Shown here: positions 34,880 through 42,552 of the stretch, in pieces
How positions within the stretch are numbered: position 1 is the first letter of the stretch
Layout of the letters: every line of letters begins with the position of its first letter
Notes under the pieces: model-generated
Database searches by the model: none
What the model was told of the DNA's origin: nothing
The model's input: the letters and a program-made list of their open reading frames with translations, nothing else
Source: an uncultured Eubacteriales bacterium
GTDB taxonomy: Bacteria; Bacillota; Clostridia; Oscillospirales; Acutalibacteraceae
Length of the DNA stretch: 64,000 bases
Reading direction: 5' to 3'
Assembly: GCA_934486455.1 (NCBI GenBank)
Contig: CAKSPR010000001.1
Span: forward strand, 49,832-113,831
Made by a program: the position numbers and the translations under genes

Positions 34880-35347
34880 TCAAAGGTGAATGACGTTTGT
34901 AAAAATGCCGCCGCCGGTTATGTCGATCGTCCCGTAGGAATGTTCCCCCGCCCTTGTAAGGGAGCCGGGATTCATAAGATAAAGGCCGTCCTCATACCTT
35001 GTCAGCCCCCTGTGGGTGTGGCCGAAAAGGGCAATATCGGCCTTCTTTGCCCGCGCCTCGTCGACAAGTCTTGAAAGGCCGCCCTTTACACCGAAAAGAT
35101 GACCGTGGCAGGCAAATATTCTTTTGCCGCGAAATTCAAGCAGCAGGCTGTCGGGAAAGGGTGCGGAAAAATCGCAGTTTCCCCGCACGATATGAAAGTT
35201 CTTTTCGGGAAATCGGGCGGAAATACGGTATATTTCTCCCGCTCCGTCTCCTAAAAAAATTACTTCTTTTACATCCTCCCGATCCATAAGGGCGGTCAGG
35301 GCGGAATTTATCGCTCCGTGACAGTCGGACATTACCAAAATACGCAT
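34880..35347 (-). CDS. YfcE/MJ0936-family metallophosphoesterase
   Basis: A 155-residue calcineurin-like phosphodiesterase has the metal-binding motifs 'RILVMSDCHGAINS', 'EVIFLGDGAGE', 'VRGNCDF', 'FACHGHLFG' and 'ALFGHTHRGL', ending with the common 'LMNPGSLTRAG'. It should hydrolyse phosphodiesters with two metal ions; the physiological substrate is unknown. ATG at 35347 follows GGGAG at 8 nt. It is alone on its strand, divergent from the small gene at 35401. Confidence 0.9.
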   Translation of the reverse strand: MRILVMSDCHGAINSALTALMDREDVKEVIFLGDGAGEIYRISARFPEKNFHIVRGNCDFSAPFPDSLLLEFRGKRIFACHGHLFGVKGGLSRLVDEARAKKADIALFGHTHRGLTRYEDGLYLMNPGSLTRAGEHSYGTIDITGGGIFTNVIHL

Positions 35348-35400
35348 ACTTTCTGCTCCCAAGCTATAATAATAAAATATAAAACAAAAGGGTGATGGCT

Positions 35401-35685
35401 ATGAAAAATTACGGCGGAATGAAGCCGCGAAACGGAAATTCTCCCGAATTCACCTTCGGTGAAAAACAGCTTGACGCCTTGGCAAGAGAGGCCTCGGCAA
35501 AAACGGGAAGACCCGCCGACGATATAAAGCGGGCGGTGGAATCGGGAAGGCTTTCGGACATAACCGCAAGGCTTTCCCCATCCGACGCAAGGGCTCTTAA
35601 CGAGATTTTAAACGACAAAAACAAGCTGAACGAGCTTCTGTCATCCAAAAAGGCGCAAATGCTTTTAAAGAATTTGCTGAAGTAG
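35401..35685 (+). CDS. Unrecognised 94-residue helical protein
   Basis: I do not recognise this family. It has a Gly/Asn-rich start, then helices ('EKQLDALAREASAKTGRPAD', 'LSPSDARALNEILNDKNKL', 'SSKKAQMLLKNLLK') and no membrane segment. The ATG at 35401 follows AAAGGGTG. It is the first of three same-strand genes (35401, 35763, 36303) that look like one operon and share short 'LLL' helix-rich ends and disordered middles. Confidence 0.6.
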   Translation: MKNYGGMKPRNGNSPEFTFGEKQLDALAREASAKTGRPADDIKRAVESGRLSDITARLSPSDARALNEILNDKNKLNELLSSKKAQMLLKNLLK

Positions 35686-35762
35686 ACAGCTGCAGCCGTT
35701 TTCTTTAATAATTGTACCTCAAAAGAGTCCTGCTTGCAACACCTTGAAAGGCGGGTGAAAAA

Positions 35763-36248
35763 ATGGATGATATGTCCGAGCTTCTTTCGGGAATACTGAA
35801 TTCTCCCGAGGGTATGGAAAACCTGAAAAAAGCAGCCTCGGCTCTGCTCAAAGGCTCTTCCGAAAAGGAGCAAAAAGAGTCGTCTCGCGAAAACGGCAAT
35901 TCGGCCGTACAGTCTCTCCTGCGCTCGCTTGAAGGGAAAAACGGCTCCCGCGGCGGAGGCGCTGACGGACTCGGGGGAGGGTTCGGAAATTTCGGAGAAT
36001 CCGACGCCGACGGTTGTGAGGACCGCTCGACCGACGGGGAGGAGGCGGGGCTTTCTCCCGCTCAGCTTGCGGGAATGGTCAAAATGGTGTCGGCCTTAAA
36101 CAACCGCAAAGAGGACGACCGCACCCGCCTTTTGCTGGCACTTCGGCCTCATCTTTCTCCCGAAAAAAGGGAAAGGATCGACAAGGCGGTCAAATTTCTC
36201 AAAATCATGGACATCTTGCCCCTCATAAGGGGGTCGGGAATTTTATAA
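35763..36248 (+). CDS. Unrecognised 161-residue protein with disordered Gly-rich centre
   Basis: Residues 1-30 form a helix pair ('MDDMSELLSGILNSPEGMEN'), residues about 50-95 are Gly/Asp-rich and disordered, and the end is a conserved-looking helical block ('MVKMVSALNNRKEDDRTRLL', 'ALRPHLSPEKRERIDKAVKF'). I have seen this shape of hypothetical protein in Clostridia but know no function. No signal peptide. GGCGGGTG precedes the ATG. Middle gene of the three-gene set. Confidence 0.65.
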   Translation: MDDMSELLSGILNSPEGMENLKKAASALLKGSSEKEQKESSRENGNSAVQSLLRSLEGKNGSRGGGADGLGGGFGNFGESDADGCEDRSTDGEEAGLSPAQLAGMVKMVSALNNRKEDDRTRLLLALRPHLSPEKRERIDKAVKFLKIMDILPLIRGSGIL

Positions 36249-36302
36249 AACGGCGGAACGGCAACGGTACAAAGCGGAAAATTCGAAGGAGGCGGGAAGG
36301 CT

Positions 36303-36749
36303 TTGAGCGGAGAATATTCCAGAGAGCAGCTTGAAAAAATGCAAAAGGATGCCGAAAGGCGGGTAATGGAAATGCAAAGGCGCTCCAAGGGGGCTGTCGA
36401 AAACGAAAGCGCCTCTTTTAACCGTGTGCAGCCCTCCGACCGCCGCGATTACGGCGACCGCCGTTCCGATAACCGCTCCTTCGACAGCCGCAGTCCCGTT
36501 AAGTTCCCTTTTGATTTTGATAAACAGGGTCAGGAAAAAAACCGCTCCGACGCCCGCCCTTCCCCAAAAAATCCCGACGGCCGATTTATGTCGTATCTTT
36601 CGGGCAAGCCCCGCCTTTTGGAGCTTTTGAACATAAACAAAATGCTGAACGATCCCGACGATCGCCTTGTGCTTCTGCTCATAGCTCTTTTGTCGGGGGA
36701 AGGGGCAGATCCCATGCTTTTGCTCTCGCTTTTATACATAATACTTTGA
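36303..36749 (+). CDS. Unrecognised 148-residue protein, Arg/Asp-rich with hydrophobic tail
   Basis: The TTG start at 36303 follows AAGGAGGCGGGAAGG. A coiled N-terminal helix ('REQLEKMQKDAERRVMEMQR') leads to an Arg/Asp/Ser-rich disordered segment (about 35-95), then 'PRLLELLNINKMLNDPDDRL' and a very hydrophobic end 'GADPMLLLSLLYIIL'. The 'D-D-R-L-LLL' block near the end resembles that of the preceding gene, hinting at a common origin. Function unknown; possibly part of the spore or envelope. Confidence 0.6.
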   Translation: MSGEYSREQLEKMQKDAERRVMEMQRRSKGAVENESASFNRVQPSDRRDYGDRRSDNRSFDSRSPVKFPFDFDKQGQEKNRSDARPSPKNPDGRFMSYLSGKPRLLELLNINKMLNDPDDRLVLLLIALLSGEGADPMLLLSLLYIIL

Positions 36750-37180
36750 CGGCGGGCATCGGAGCGGCGGCCGAAGCGGCAGCATACAACGGCGGGAAAC
36801 CGAGGCGGTCGTCATCCCTCGGCGCGCGGGGCTGCGGAACGCCGAGGCAATCGGCACATGCCGATCGGAGGGAGGCGCGTATAAAAGTGCCGGCTATTAT
36901 TTTCAAAACACGGCTTCCCTTTATCGGCAAGGCCGCCCGGCTCCCGCTCCCTCCGTTCTCGGCCCCGCCGAGAATGCCTCGGCGGCAGGGTTGATATGCA
37001 ACAAGGGTTAACACGCGGTATCGGCAGCGCCTCTCCCTCACGGGCTTGACAAAAGCACAAACCATTTGACAAATCGCCCGTTTTGGCATAAACTTACCTT
37101 GTGCAAAAAGGAGGCCTGCGGTTTTTAGCGCAGCCTTCAACATGCCGATAAGAAAAGCTTTGTCAAACGGGAGAACGGTT
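36750..37180. other. GC-rich spacer before the rRNA methyltransferase
   Basis: No gene is seen. It ends with the promoter at 37066-37094 and a small hairpin (AGGCCTGCG with CGCAGCCT near 37112-37136) in the leader of the methyltransferase. Confidence 0.45.
37066..37094 (+). promoter_or_regulatory. Promoter of the rRNA methyltransferase
   Basis: TTGACA (37066-37071), 17 bp, and TAAACT (37089-37094). Another TTGACA at 37046 has no matching -10. Confidence 0.7.
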
Positions 37181-38299
37181 ATGGGAAAAACGGAATTTTG
37201 CGCACCCTGCCTTTTCGGGCTTGAAGGGGTGCTGGCAAAAGAGCTTAAAGACATTGAGGCCGAGAACATCCGCGCCGAAAACGGACGGGTGCTTTTTTCG
37301 GGAGATTATAACACGCTGGCAAGAGCCAACATATGCCTCCGCACGGCCGAGCGGGTGTGCATAGTGCTCGGCAGCTTTTACGCCAAAACCTTCGACAACC
37401 TTTTCGAGGGGACAAAAAGACTTCCCTTCGAGCGGTTTATCGGCAAAAGCAATGCCTTTCCGGTGTCGGGCTGGTCGCTTGATTCCAAGCTTTTCAGCGT
37501 TCGCGACTGCCAGAAAATCATCAAAAAAGCGGCGGTCACCCGTCTTTCCGAAAAATATAAGGTCAGCTGGTTCGAGGAGACCGGCAGCGCCGTTAAAATA
37601 CGCTTTTCGATTTTAAAGGACTCGGTAACGATAATGCTCGACACCTCGGGCGAGCCGCTCCACAAAAGAGGCTATCGGGCGCAGTCAACCGCCGCCCCCA
37701 TAAAGGAGACCCTTGCGGCGGCAATGGTCATGCTTTCCCGCCCATACAGCGATTCCACCCTTTACGATCCCTTTTGCGGATCGGGCACCATACTTGTTGA
37801 AGGGGCGCTTATCGCGGCAGGCATCGCCCCGGGGCTTAAAAGGCGATTTGCGGCCGAAGGCTGGGGCTCGGTAAAGCCGACAGCCTTCAAAAACGAGCGC
37901 ATTAAAGCGAGGGAAAGTATAAACCGCGACATAGAATTCAGGGCGATCGGAAGCGACACCGACGAAAACGCGGTAGCCTTGACCCTTGAAAACGCCGAAA
38001 AAGCGGGGGTAGGGGAATTTATAACCGCAAGTGTTGCGGATATATCCGACTTTTCTCCCGCCACCGAGCGGGGAATAATCGTTACGAACCCGCCCTACGG
38101 CGAGCGGCTTTTGGACATCGACGAGGCCAGACGGCTTTACGGCGTGTGCGGAAGGGTGTTCGAGAAAAAGCACGGATACCGGTATTCGGTCATAAGCCCC
38201 GACGAGCAGTTTGAGCAGCTTTTCGGGCGACCCGCCGACAAGCGCCGCAAGCTTTATAACGGCATGCTCAAATGCAATCTGTATATGTATTTTAAATAA
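37181..38299 (+). CDS. THUMP-domain 23S rRNA (guanine-N2) methyltransferase, RlmL/YpsC-like
   Basis: The 372-residue enzyme combines an N-terminal ferredoxin-like/THUMP RNA-binding part ('FCAPCLFGLEGVLAKELKDI') with a Rossmann methyltransferase. Catalytic motifs are 'LYDPFCGSGTILVEGALIA' (SAM site) and 'IIVTNPPYGERLLD' (NPPY). It matches the single-domain RlmL-N/YpsC group that methylates a 23S rRNA guanine. The ATG at 37181 follows GGGAG by 8 nt; the upstream in-frame ATG at 37142 lacks a good site. It ends at its own terminator. Confidence 0.9.
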   Translation: MGKTEFCAPCLFGLEGVLAKELKDIEAENIRAENGRVLFSGDYNTLARANICLRTAERVCIVLGSFYAKTFDNLFEGTKRLPFERFIGKSNAFPVSGWSLDSKLFSVRDCQKIIKKAAVTRLSEKYKVSWFEETGSAVKIRFSILKDSVTIMLDTSGEPLHKRGYRAQSTAAPIKETLAAAMVMLSRPYSDSTLYDPFCGSGTILVEGALIAAGIAPGLKRRFAAEGWGSVKPTAFKNERIKARESINRDIEFRAIGSDTDENAVALTLENAEKAGVGEFITASVADISDFSPATERGIIVTNPPYGERLLDIDEARRLYGVCGRVFEKKHGYRYSVISPDEQFEQLFGRPADKRRKLYNGMLKCNLYMYFK

Positions 38300-38356
38300 T
38301 TCGACCCTTGCTGCGCCGAGCAGGGATAGCCCGGCACAATGCTTGTTGAAACCGTT

Positions 38357-38385
38357 GCGGAAAAGCAGCGGTTTTTCCGCTTTTT
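38357..38385 (+). terminator. Intrinsic terminator after the methyltransferase
   Basis: GCGGAAAA (38357-38364) and TTTTCCGC (38373-38380) form an 8-bp stem followed by five T residues. Confidence 0.75.
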
Positions 38386-38399
38386 CGGAGAAAAAACAT

Positions 38400-38428
38400 T
38401 TGCCTTTATATTTAATATGTGTTATAAT
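38400..38428 (+). promoter_or_regulatory. Promoter of the DUF951-prfA operon
   Basis: TTGCCT (38400-38405), 17 bp, and a perfect TATAAT (38423-38428) lie 32 nt before the GTG start. Confidence 0.7.
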
Positions 38429-38459
38429 GAAATGAATTTTTATACGCGAGGGTGGTTTT

Positions 38460-38648
38460 GTGGAATTTTTGACCGGAAAGGCCGTAAAAATGAAGAAAAA
38501 GCACCCCTGCGGCAACGACATTTTTCTTGTCACGAGAACAGGAATGGACATAAAGCTCAAGTGTCAAAAATGCGGCAGGGAGATCATGCTCCCGAGAGCC
38601 TCCGCCGAGCGCGCAGTTAAAAAAATTCTTGAGCAAAATAAGGAGTAA
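38460..38648 (+). CDS. DUF951 small zinc-finger-like protein
   Basis: A 62-residue protein with the DUF951 pattern '[20 protein letters not shown]' and '[17 protein letters not shown]', whose Cys pair suggests metal binding. Function is unknown; the family often sits by translation genes, here 2 nt before prfA. The GTG at 38460 follows GAGGGTGG. Confidence 0.88.
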   Translation: MEFLTGKAVKMKKKHPCGNDIFLVTRTGMDIKLKCQKCGREIMLPRASAERAVKKILEQNKE

Positions 38649-38650
38649 CT

Positions 38651-39718
38651 ATGTTTGAAAAACTTTTGGAAATAGAGCAGCATTTCGACGAACTTTCGGA
38701 ACAGCTTCAGAACCCGGATGTGGTCAGCAACCAGGAAAATTACACAAGGCTTATGAAGGAATATAAAAAACTGACCCCCATTGTCGAAACCTTCCGCGCC
38801 CTTAAAAAGGCTCAGAGCGACGAAAACGATGCAAAGGAGCTTATAGACAGCGGAGACAAGGAGCTTAAAGAGCTGGCCGAGGAGGAGCTTAAAGCCGCAA
38901 AGGAGGCCATAGAAGATCTTTCGGAGCAGCTTAAGATTCTGCTTCTTCCCACCGATCCCAACGACGACCGCAGCGTTATCGTGGAAATACGGGGCGGCGC
39001 GGGAGGCGAGGAGGCGGCTCTTTTCGCCGGAAGCCTTTACCGTATGTATTCCATGTATGCCGAAAGCAAGGGCTGGAAAACCGAAATAGTCAACGCAAGC
39101 GAAACAGAGCTCGGCGGATTTAAGGAAATCAGCTTTATGATAAACGGCGAGGGAGCCTATTCCCGCCTTAAATTCGAAAGCGGAGTACACCGCGTTCAGC
39201 GGGTGCCCGAGACCGAGACCCAGGGCCGCATACACACCTCCACCGTTACGGTGGCGGTGCTTCCCGAGGCCGAGGATGTGGAAATAGAGATAAATCCCGC
39301 CGACCTTCAGATCGACACCTTCCGCTCGTCGGGCGCAGGCGGACAGCACATAAACAAGACCGAATCGGCCATACGCATAACCCATCTGCCCACCGGCCTT
39401 ATCGTCGAATGTCAGGACGAGCGCAGTCAGCACAAAAACCGCGAAAAGGCCATGAAGGTGCTGCGTTCCCGCCTTTACGAGGCAAAGCAGCGGGAGCAGG
39501 AAAGCAAGATAGCCAGCGAGCGCCGCTCTCAGGTCGGAACGGGCGACCGCTCGGAGCGCATACGCACATACAACTATCCGCAAAGCCGCGTTTCCGACCA
39601 CCGCATAGGCCTGACCCTCTATCATCTCGAGCAGATCTTAAACGGCGATCTCGATCAGGTCATCGATCCGCTCATAACCGCCGACCGCGCCGAAAAGCTC
39701 AAGGCCGGCGAGCAATAA
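38651..39718 (+). CDS. prfA: Peptide chain release factor 1
   Basis: The 355-residue factor reads UAA and UAG codons. It contains '[20 protein letters not shown]' and the catalytic GGQ loop '[19 protein letters not shown]', as well as '[19 protein letters not shown]' and '[18 protein letters not shown]'. The '[10 protein letters not shown]' type fits RF1 rather than RF2. Its ribosome site overlaps the DUF951 stop, so the two are translationally linked. Confidence 0.97.
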   Translation: MFEKLLEIEQHFDELSEQLQNPDVVSNQENYTRLMKEYKKLTPIVETFRALKKAQSDENDAKELIDSGDKELKELAEEELKAAKEAIEDLSEQLKILLLPTDPNDDRSVIVEIRGGAGGEEAALFAGSLYRMYSMYAESKGWKTEIVNASETELGGFKEISFMINGEGAYSRLKFESGVHRVQRVPETETQGRIHTSTVTVAVLPEAEDVEIEINPADLQIDTFRSSGAGGQHINKTESAIRITHLPTGLIVECQDERSQHKNREKAMKVLRSRLYEAKQREQESKIASERRSQVGTGDRSERIRTYNYPQSRVSDHRIGLTLYHLEQILNGDLDQVIDPLITADRAEKLKAGEQ

Positions 39719-39852
39719 TACGGGCGGCGCCTGTAATGACGAAACAACACCGTCCGCAAAAGCCGCGACGGGAAAAGAAATAAAACAGATTTAAAAGCAA
39801 CAGTATCGGAAACGGCAGGCAAAAGCCCTTGCCGCAGGAAAGGAAGGATTTT

Positions 39853-40875
39853 ATGCACAGCAAAGTTATTGTCGACGCATTCGGCGGAGATAACGCCCCT
39901 CTTGCCGCTCTTAAAGGAGCCGAGCTCGCTGTTAAGGAGCTTGGAGTGAGCATTGTTCTTTGCGGAAACGAGGCCGAAATACATCGGGTGGCCATTCAGA
40001 ACGACATTTCTCTTGTGGGTATGGAAATTTTAAACGCCCCAAGGGTTTTCGATATGCATGCCGAGCCTACCTCGGTACTCAAAGAAAACGGCGACACATC
40101 CCTTGCGGTTGGACTGAAGGCGCTGGCTCAGGGTAAGGGCGATGCCTTTGTTTCGGCCGGAAGCACCGGTGCCATCGCGGTGGGCTCAACCTTTATAACC
40201 AAGCGTATCAAGGGCATAAAGCGCCCGGCCATTGCCACAATGATGCCCACGCCCAAATCGAGATTCCTTCTTGTGGACGCAGGTGCAAACGCCGACTGCC
40301 GCCCCGAGATGCTGCTTTCCTTCGGAGTTATGGGGGCAAAATACATGGAGCTTTCTCTGGGCATTAAAAACCCGAGAGTGGGGCTTTTAAACAACGGCTC
40401 CGAGGACACGAAGGGCGACAAGCTTAGGGTCGAGACCTATCAGCTGCTCAAGGCATCCCCCTTAAACTTCGTGGGAAACATCGAGGCAAGGGATGTTATG
40501 TCGGACAGGTGCGATGTGCTGGTGACCGACGGATTTTCCGGCAACATCGTGCTTAAAATGTCCGAAGGCGTGGCTCTTTCCTTTTACGGTCTCATTAAAC
40601 AGGCCTTTGTTAAGGGCACCCTTTCCAAGATCGCGGCTCTTATGGTCAAGAAAAACCTTAAAAGCATGAAAAAGCTGATGGATTATTCAGAGGTAGGGGG
40701 AGCGCCGCTGCTCGGAATCAAAAAGCCGGTCATCAAGGCCCACGGAAGCTCCAACGAACGCGCCTTTAAAAACGCTATTCGCCAGGCCGATGCATTTGCC
40801 TCCTCCGGTGCCATTGCCGCCATTTCGGAATTTTATCAAAGCCAAAAGGGAGCTGACTCCGATGAAAACGCTTGA
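39853..40875 (+). CDS. plsX: Phosphate acyltransferase PlsX
   Basis: The 340-residue enzyme converts acyl-ACP to acyl-phosphate at the start of phospholipid synthesis. It begins 'MHSKVIVDAFGGDNAPLAAL' and has 'AFVSAGSTGAIAVGSTFI', 'RPAIATMMPT', 'VLVTDGFSGNIVLKMSEG' and 'GGAPLLGIKKPVIKAHGSS'. The ATG at 39853 follows GGAAAGGAAGG. Its last 14 nt overlap rnc. No acpP gene lies between, unlike the common plsX-acpP-rnc order. Confidence 0.96.
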   Translation: MHSKVIVDAFGGDNAPLAALKGAELAVKELGVSIVLCGNEAEIHRVAIQNDISLVGMEILNAPRVFDMHAEPTSVLKENGDTSLAVGLKALAQGKGDAFVSAGSTGAIAVGSTFITKRIKGIKRPAIATMMPTPKSRFLLVDAGANADCRPEMLLSFGVMGAKYMELSLGIKNPRVGLLNNGSEDTKGDKLRVETYQLLKASPLNFVGNIEARDVMSDRCDVLVTDGFSGNIVLKMSEGVALSFYGLIKQAFVKGTLSKIAALMVKKNLKSMKKLMDYSEVGGAPLLGIKKPVIKAHGSSNERAFKNAIRQADAFASSGAIAAISEFYQSQKGADSDENA

Positions 40876-41542
40876 ACAGCGTATAAACTACTGTTTTAAA
40901 GATAAAAAGCTGCTGGAAAACGCCCTGACCCATTCCTCCTACGCCCACGAAACGCGGCACCCGGAAATGTGCAACGAGCGGCTGGAATTTCTCGGTGACT
41001 CGGTGCTTTCGATAGTCGTTTCCGACTTTCTTTATAAAACCTTTCCCAAGCTCCCCGAGGGCAAGCTTACCCGCATACGAGCCTCGGCCGTTTGCGAAAA
41101 GGCTCTTTCGGAATTTTCGAGAAAGCTGGGACTGGGTGAATTCCTGCTCCTATCCCACGGGGAGGAGCGCACCGGCGGACGGGATCGCTCCAGCATTATC
41201 GCCGACGCCTTTGAGGCTCTTATCGCCGCCATTTATCTCGACGGCGGAATGGAGCCGGCAAGGGAGTTTGTTCTTTCATTCGTCGTGCCCTCTCTCGACA
41301 AGCATCTCGGCGCGGTGGAAAAGGATTTTAAAACCCATTTGCAGGAGGTCATTCAGCATAATCCCGAGGACAAGCTCATATATACTCTTGTGGGGGAGCA
41401 GGGCCCCGACCACGACAAACGGTTTACGGTTGAGGTGAGAATAAATTCAAACCTCGTGGGCACCGGCATCGGCCACAGCAAAAAGGACGCCGAGCAGGCG
41501 GCGGCCGAGCAGGCCTTAAAGCTTATGGGAATAATTAAATGA
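40862..41542 (+). CDS. rnc: Ribonuclease III
   Basis: The 226-residue endonuclease cuts double-stranded RNA in rRNA and mRNA processing. The signature 'NERLEFLGDSVLSIVVSDFL' (residues 38-57) carries the metal-binding Glu/Asp residues, with 'SIIADAFEALIAAIYLDGG' as the second motif. The double-stranded RNA-binding domain ends with 'GIGHSKKDAEQAAAEQALKL'. The ATG at 40862 overlaps plsX in another frame; the stop overlaps the next ATG (ATGA). Confidence 0.97.
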   Translation: MKTLEQRINYCFKDKKLLENALTHSSYAHETRHPEMCNERLEFLGDSVLSIVVSDFLYKTFPKLPEGKLTRIRASAVCEKALSEFSRKLGLGEFLLLSHGEERTGGRDRSSIIADAFEALIAAIYLDGGMEPAREFVLSFVVPSLDKHLGAVEKDFKTHLQEVIQHNPEDKLIYTLVGEQGPDHDKRFTVEVRINSNLVGTGIGHSKKDAEQAAAEQALKLMGIIK

Positions 41543-42552
41543 GCGCCAACATCTCAATATTCGTCCCTCATATGGGATGTCCCCATAAATGCAGCTTTTG
41601 CGATCAAAATGCCATAACCGGCCAAAAAGACATTCCCCGCGCCGCCGACGTTACCGCGACGGTCGAAAAGGGACTGTCCTATATAAACGACCCCGAAACC
41701 ACCGAGATAGCCTTTTTCGGCGGAAGCTTTACCGCTATCGATAAAAGCTATATGACCGAGCTTTTATCGGCCGCGCATCCCTTTGTTAAGGAAAAAAGGG
41801 TAAAGGGCATACGTCTTTCCACCCGCCCCGACGCCATCGACGGGGAAATACTCGATTTTCTTAAAGGCTACGGGGTATGCGCGGTGGAGCTTGGAGCGCA
41901 AAGTATGGACGACGGGGTGCTTCTCGCAAATCTCAGAGGCCACACGGCAAAGCAGGTTGAAAACGCATCTCGGCTTATAAAGCAAAGCGGGCTTGAGCTT
42001 GGGCTTCAGATGATGACCGGCCTTTACAAAAGCGACCTTCAAAGCGACCTTTTAACAGCGCGGAAGATCGCCGATCTTGAGCCCGAGACGGTCAGAATCT
42101 ATCCTGCAATCACCCTTGAACACACGCTTTTGAGCAGACTTTATAAATCGGGGAAATATTCCCCGCCTTCTCTTGATGAAACGGTTGACCTTTGCGCACA
42201 GCTTCTTGAGTTTTTCGAAAAAGAAGGCATAAGGGTCATAAAGCTGGGGCTTCATTCATCAAAGGATGTGGAGAGCTCTTATGTTGCGGGGCCTTATCAT
42301 CCCGCCTTCCGCGAGCTTTGCGAGGGAAGGATATATCTTAAAGCGGCCGTTGACGCCGTTAAAAAAACGGGGGAGCAAACGGGGCATTTTACCCTTTTTG
42401 TAAGCCCTTCAGAAATTTCTAAAATGATCGGACAGTCGAAAAAAAACATCGCCGCGCTTGAAAGCATCGGCTGTATCTGTAAAATAAAACCCCGCGACGG
42501 CCTTGCTAAATACGAGGTCGCCGCGCAAAAGGAGCAATCGGATTGTTTTTAA
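41539..42552 (+). CDS. Elp3-like radical SAM protein of the smc locus
   Basis: The 337-residue protein has the radical SAM cluster motif 'PHMGCPHKCSFCDQNAITGQ' (Cys14, Cys18, Cys21) and a TIM-barrel core ('AFFGGSFTAIDKSYMTELL', 'IRLSTRPDAID', 'VELGAQSMDDGVL'), plus a C-terminal part. It resembles the Elp3/YhcC-type family found between rnc and smc in many Firmicutes; no acetyltransferase domain like full Elp3 is evident. The reaction is not known. It overlaps rnc by 4 nt and smc by 10 nt. Confidence 0.88.
   Translation: MSANISIFVPHMGCPHKCSFCDQNAITGQKDIPRAADVTATVEKGLSYINDPETTEIAFFGGSFTAIDKSYMTELLSAAHPFVKEKRVKGIRLSTRPDAIDGEILDFLKGYGVCAVELGAQSMDDGVLLANLRGHTAKQVENASRLIKQSGLELGLQMMTGLYKSDLQSDLLTARKIADLEPETVRIYPAITLEHTLLSRLYKSGKYSPPSLDETVDLCAQLLEFFEKEGIRVIKLGLHSSKDVESSYVAGPYHPAFRELCEGRIYLKAAVDAVKKTGEQTGHFTLFVSPSEISKMIGQSKKNIAALESIGCICKIKPRDGLAKYEVAAQKEQSDCF

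Noticed and set aside
38564..39625. Minus-strand open frame opposite prfA
   Set aside because: Entirely antisense to the conserved release factor; no independent evidence.
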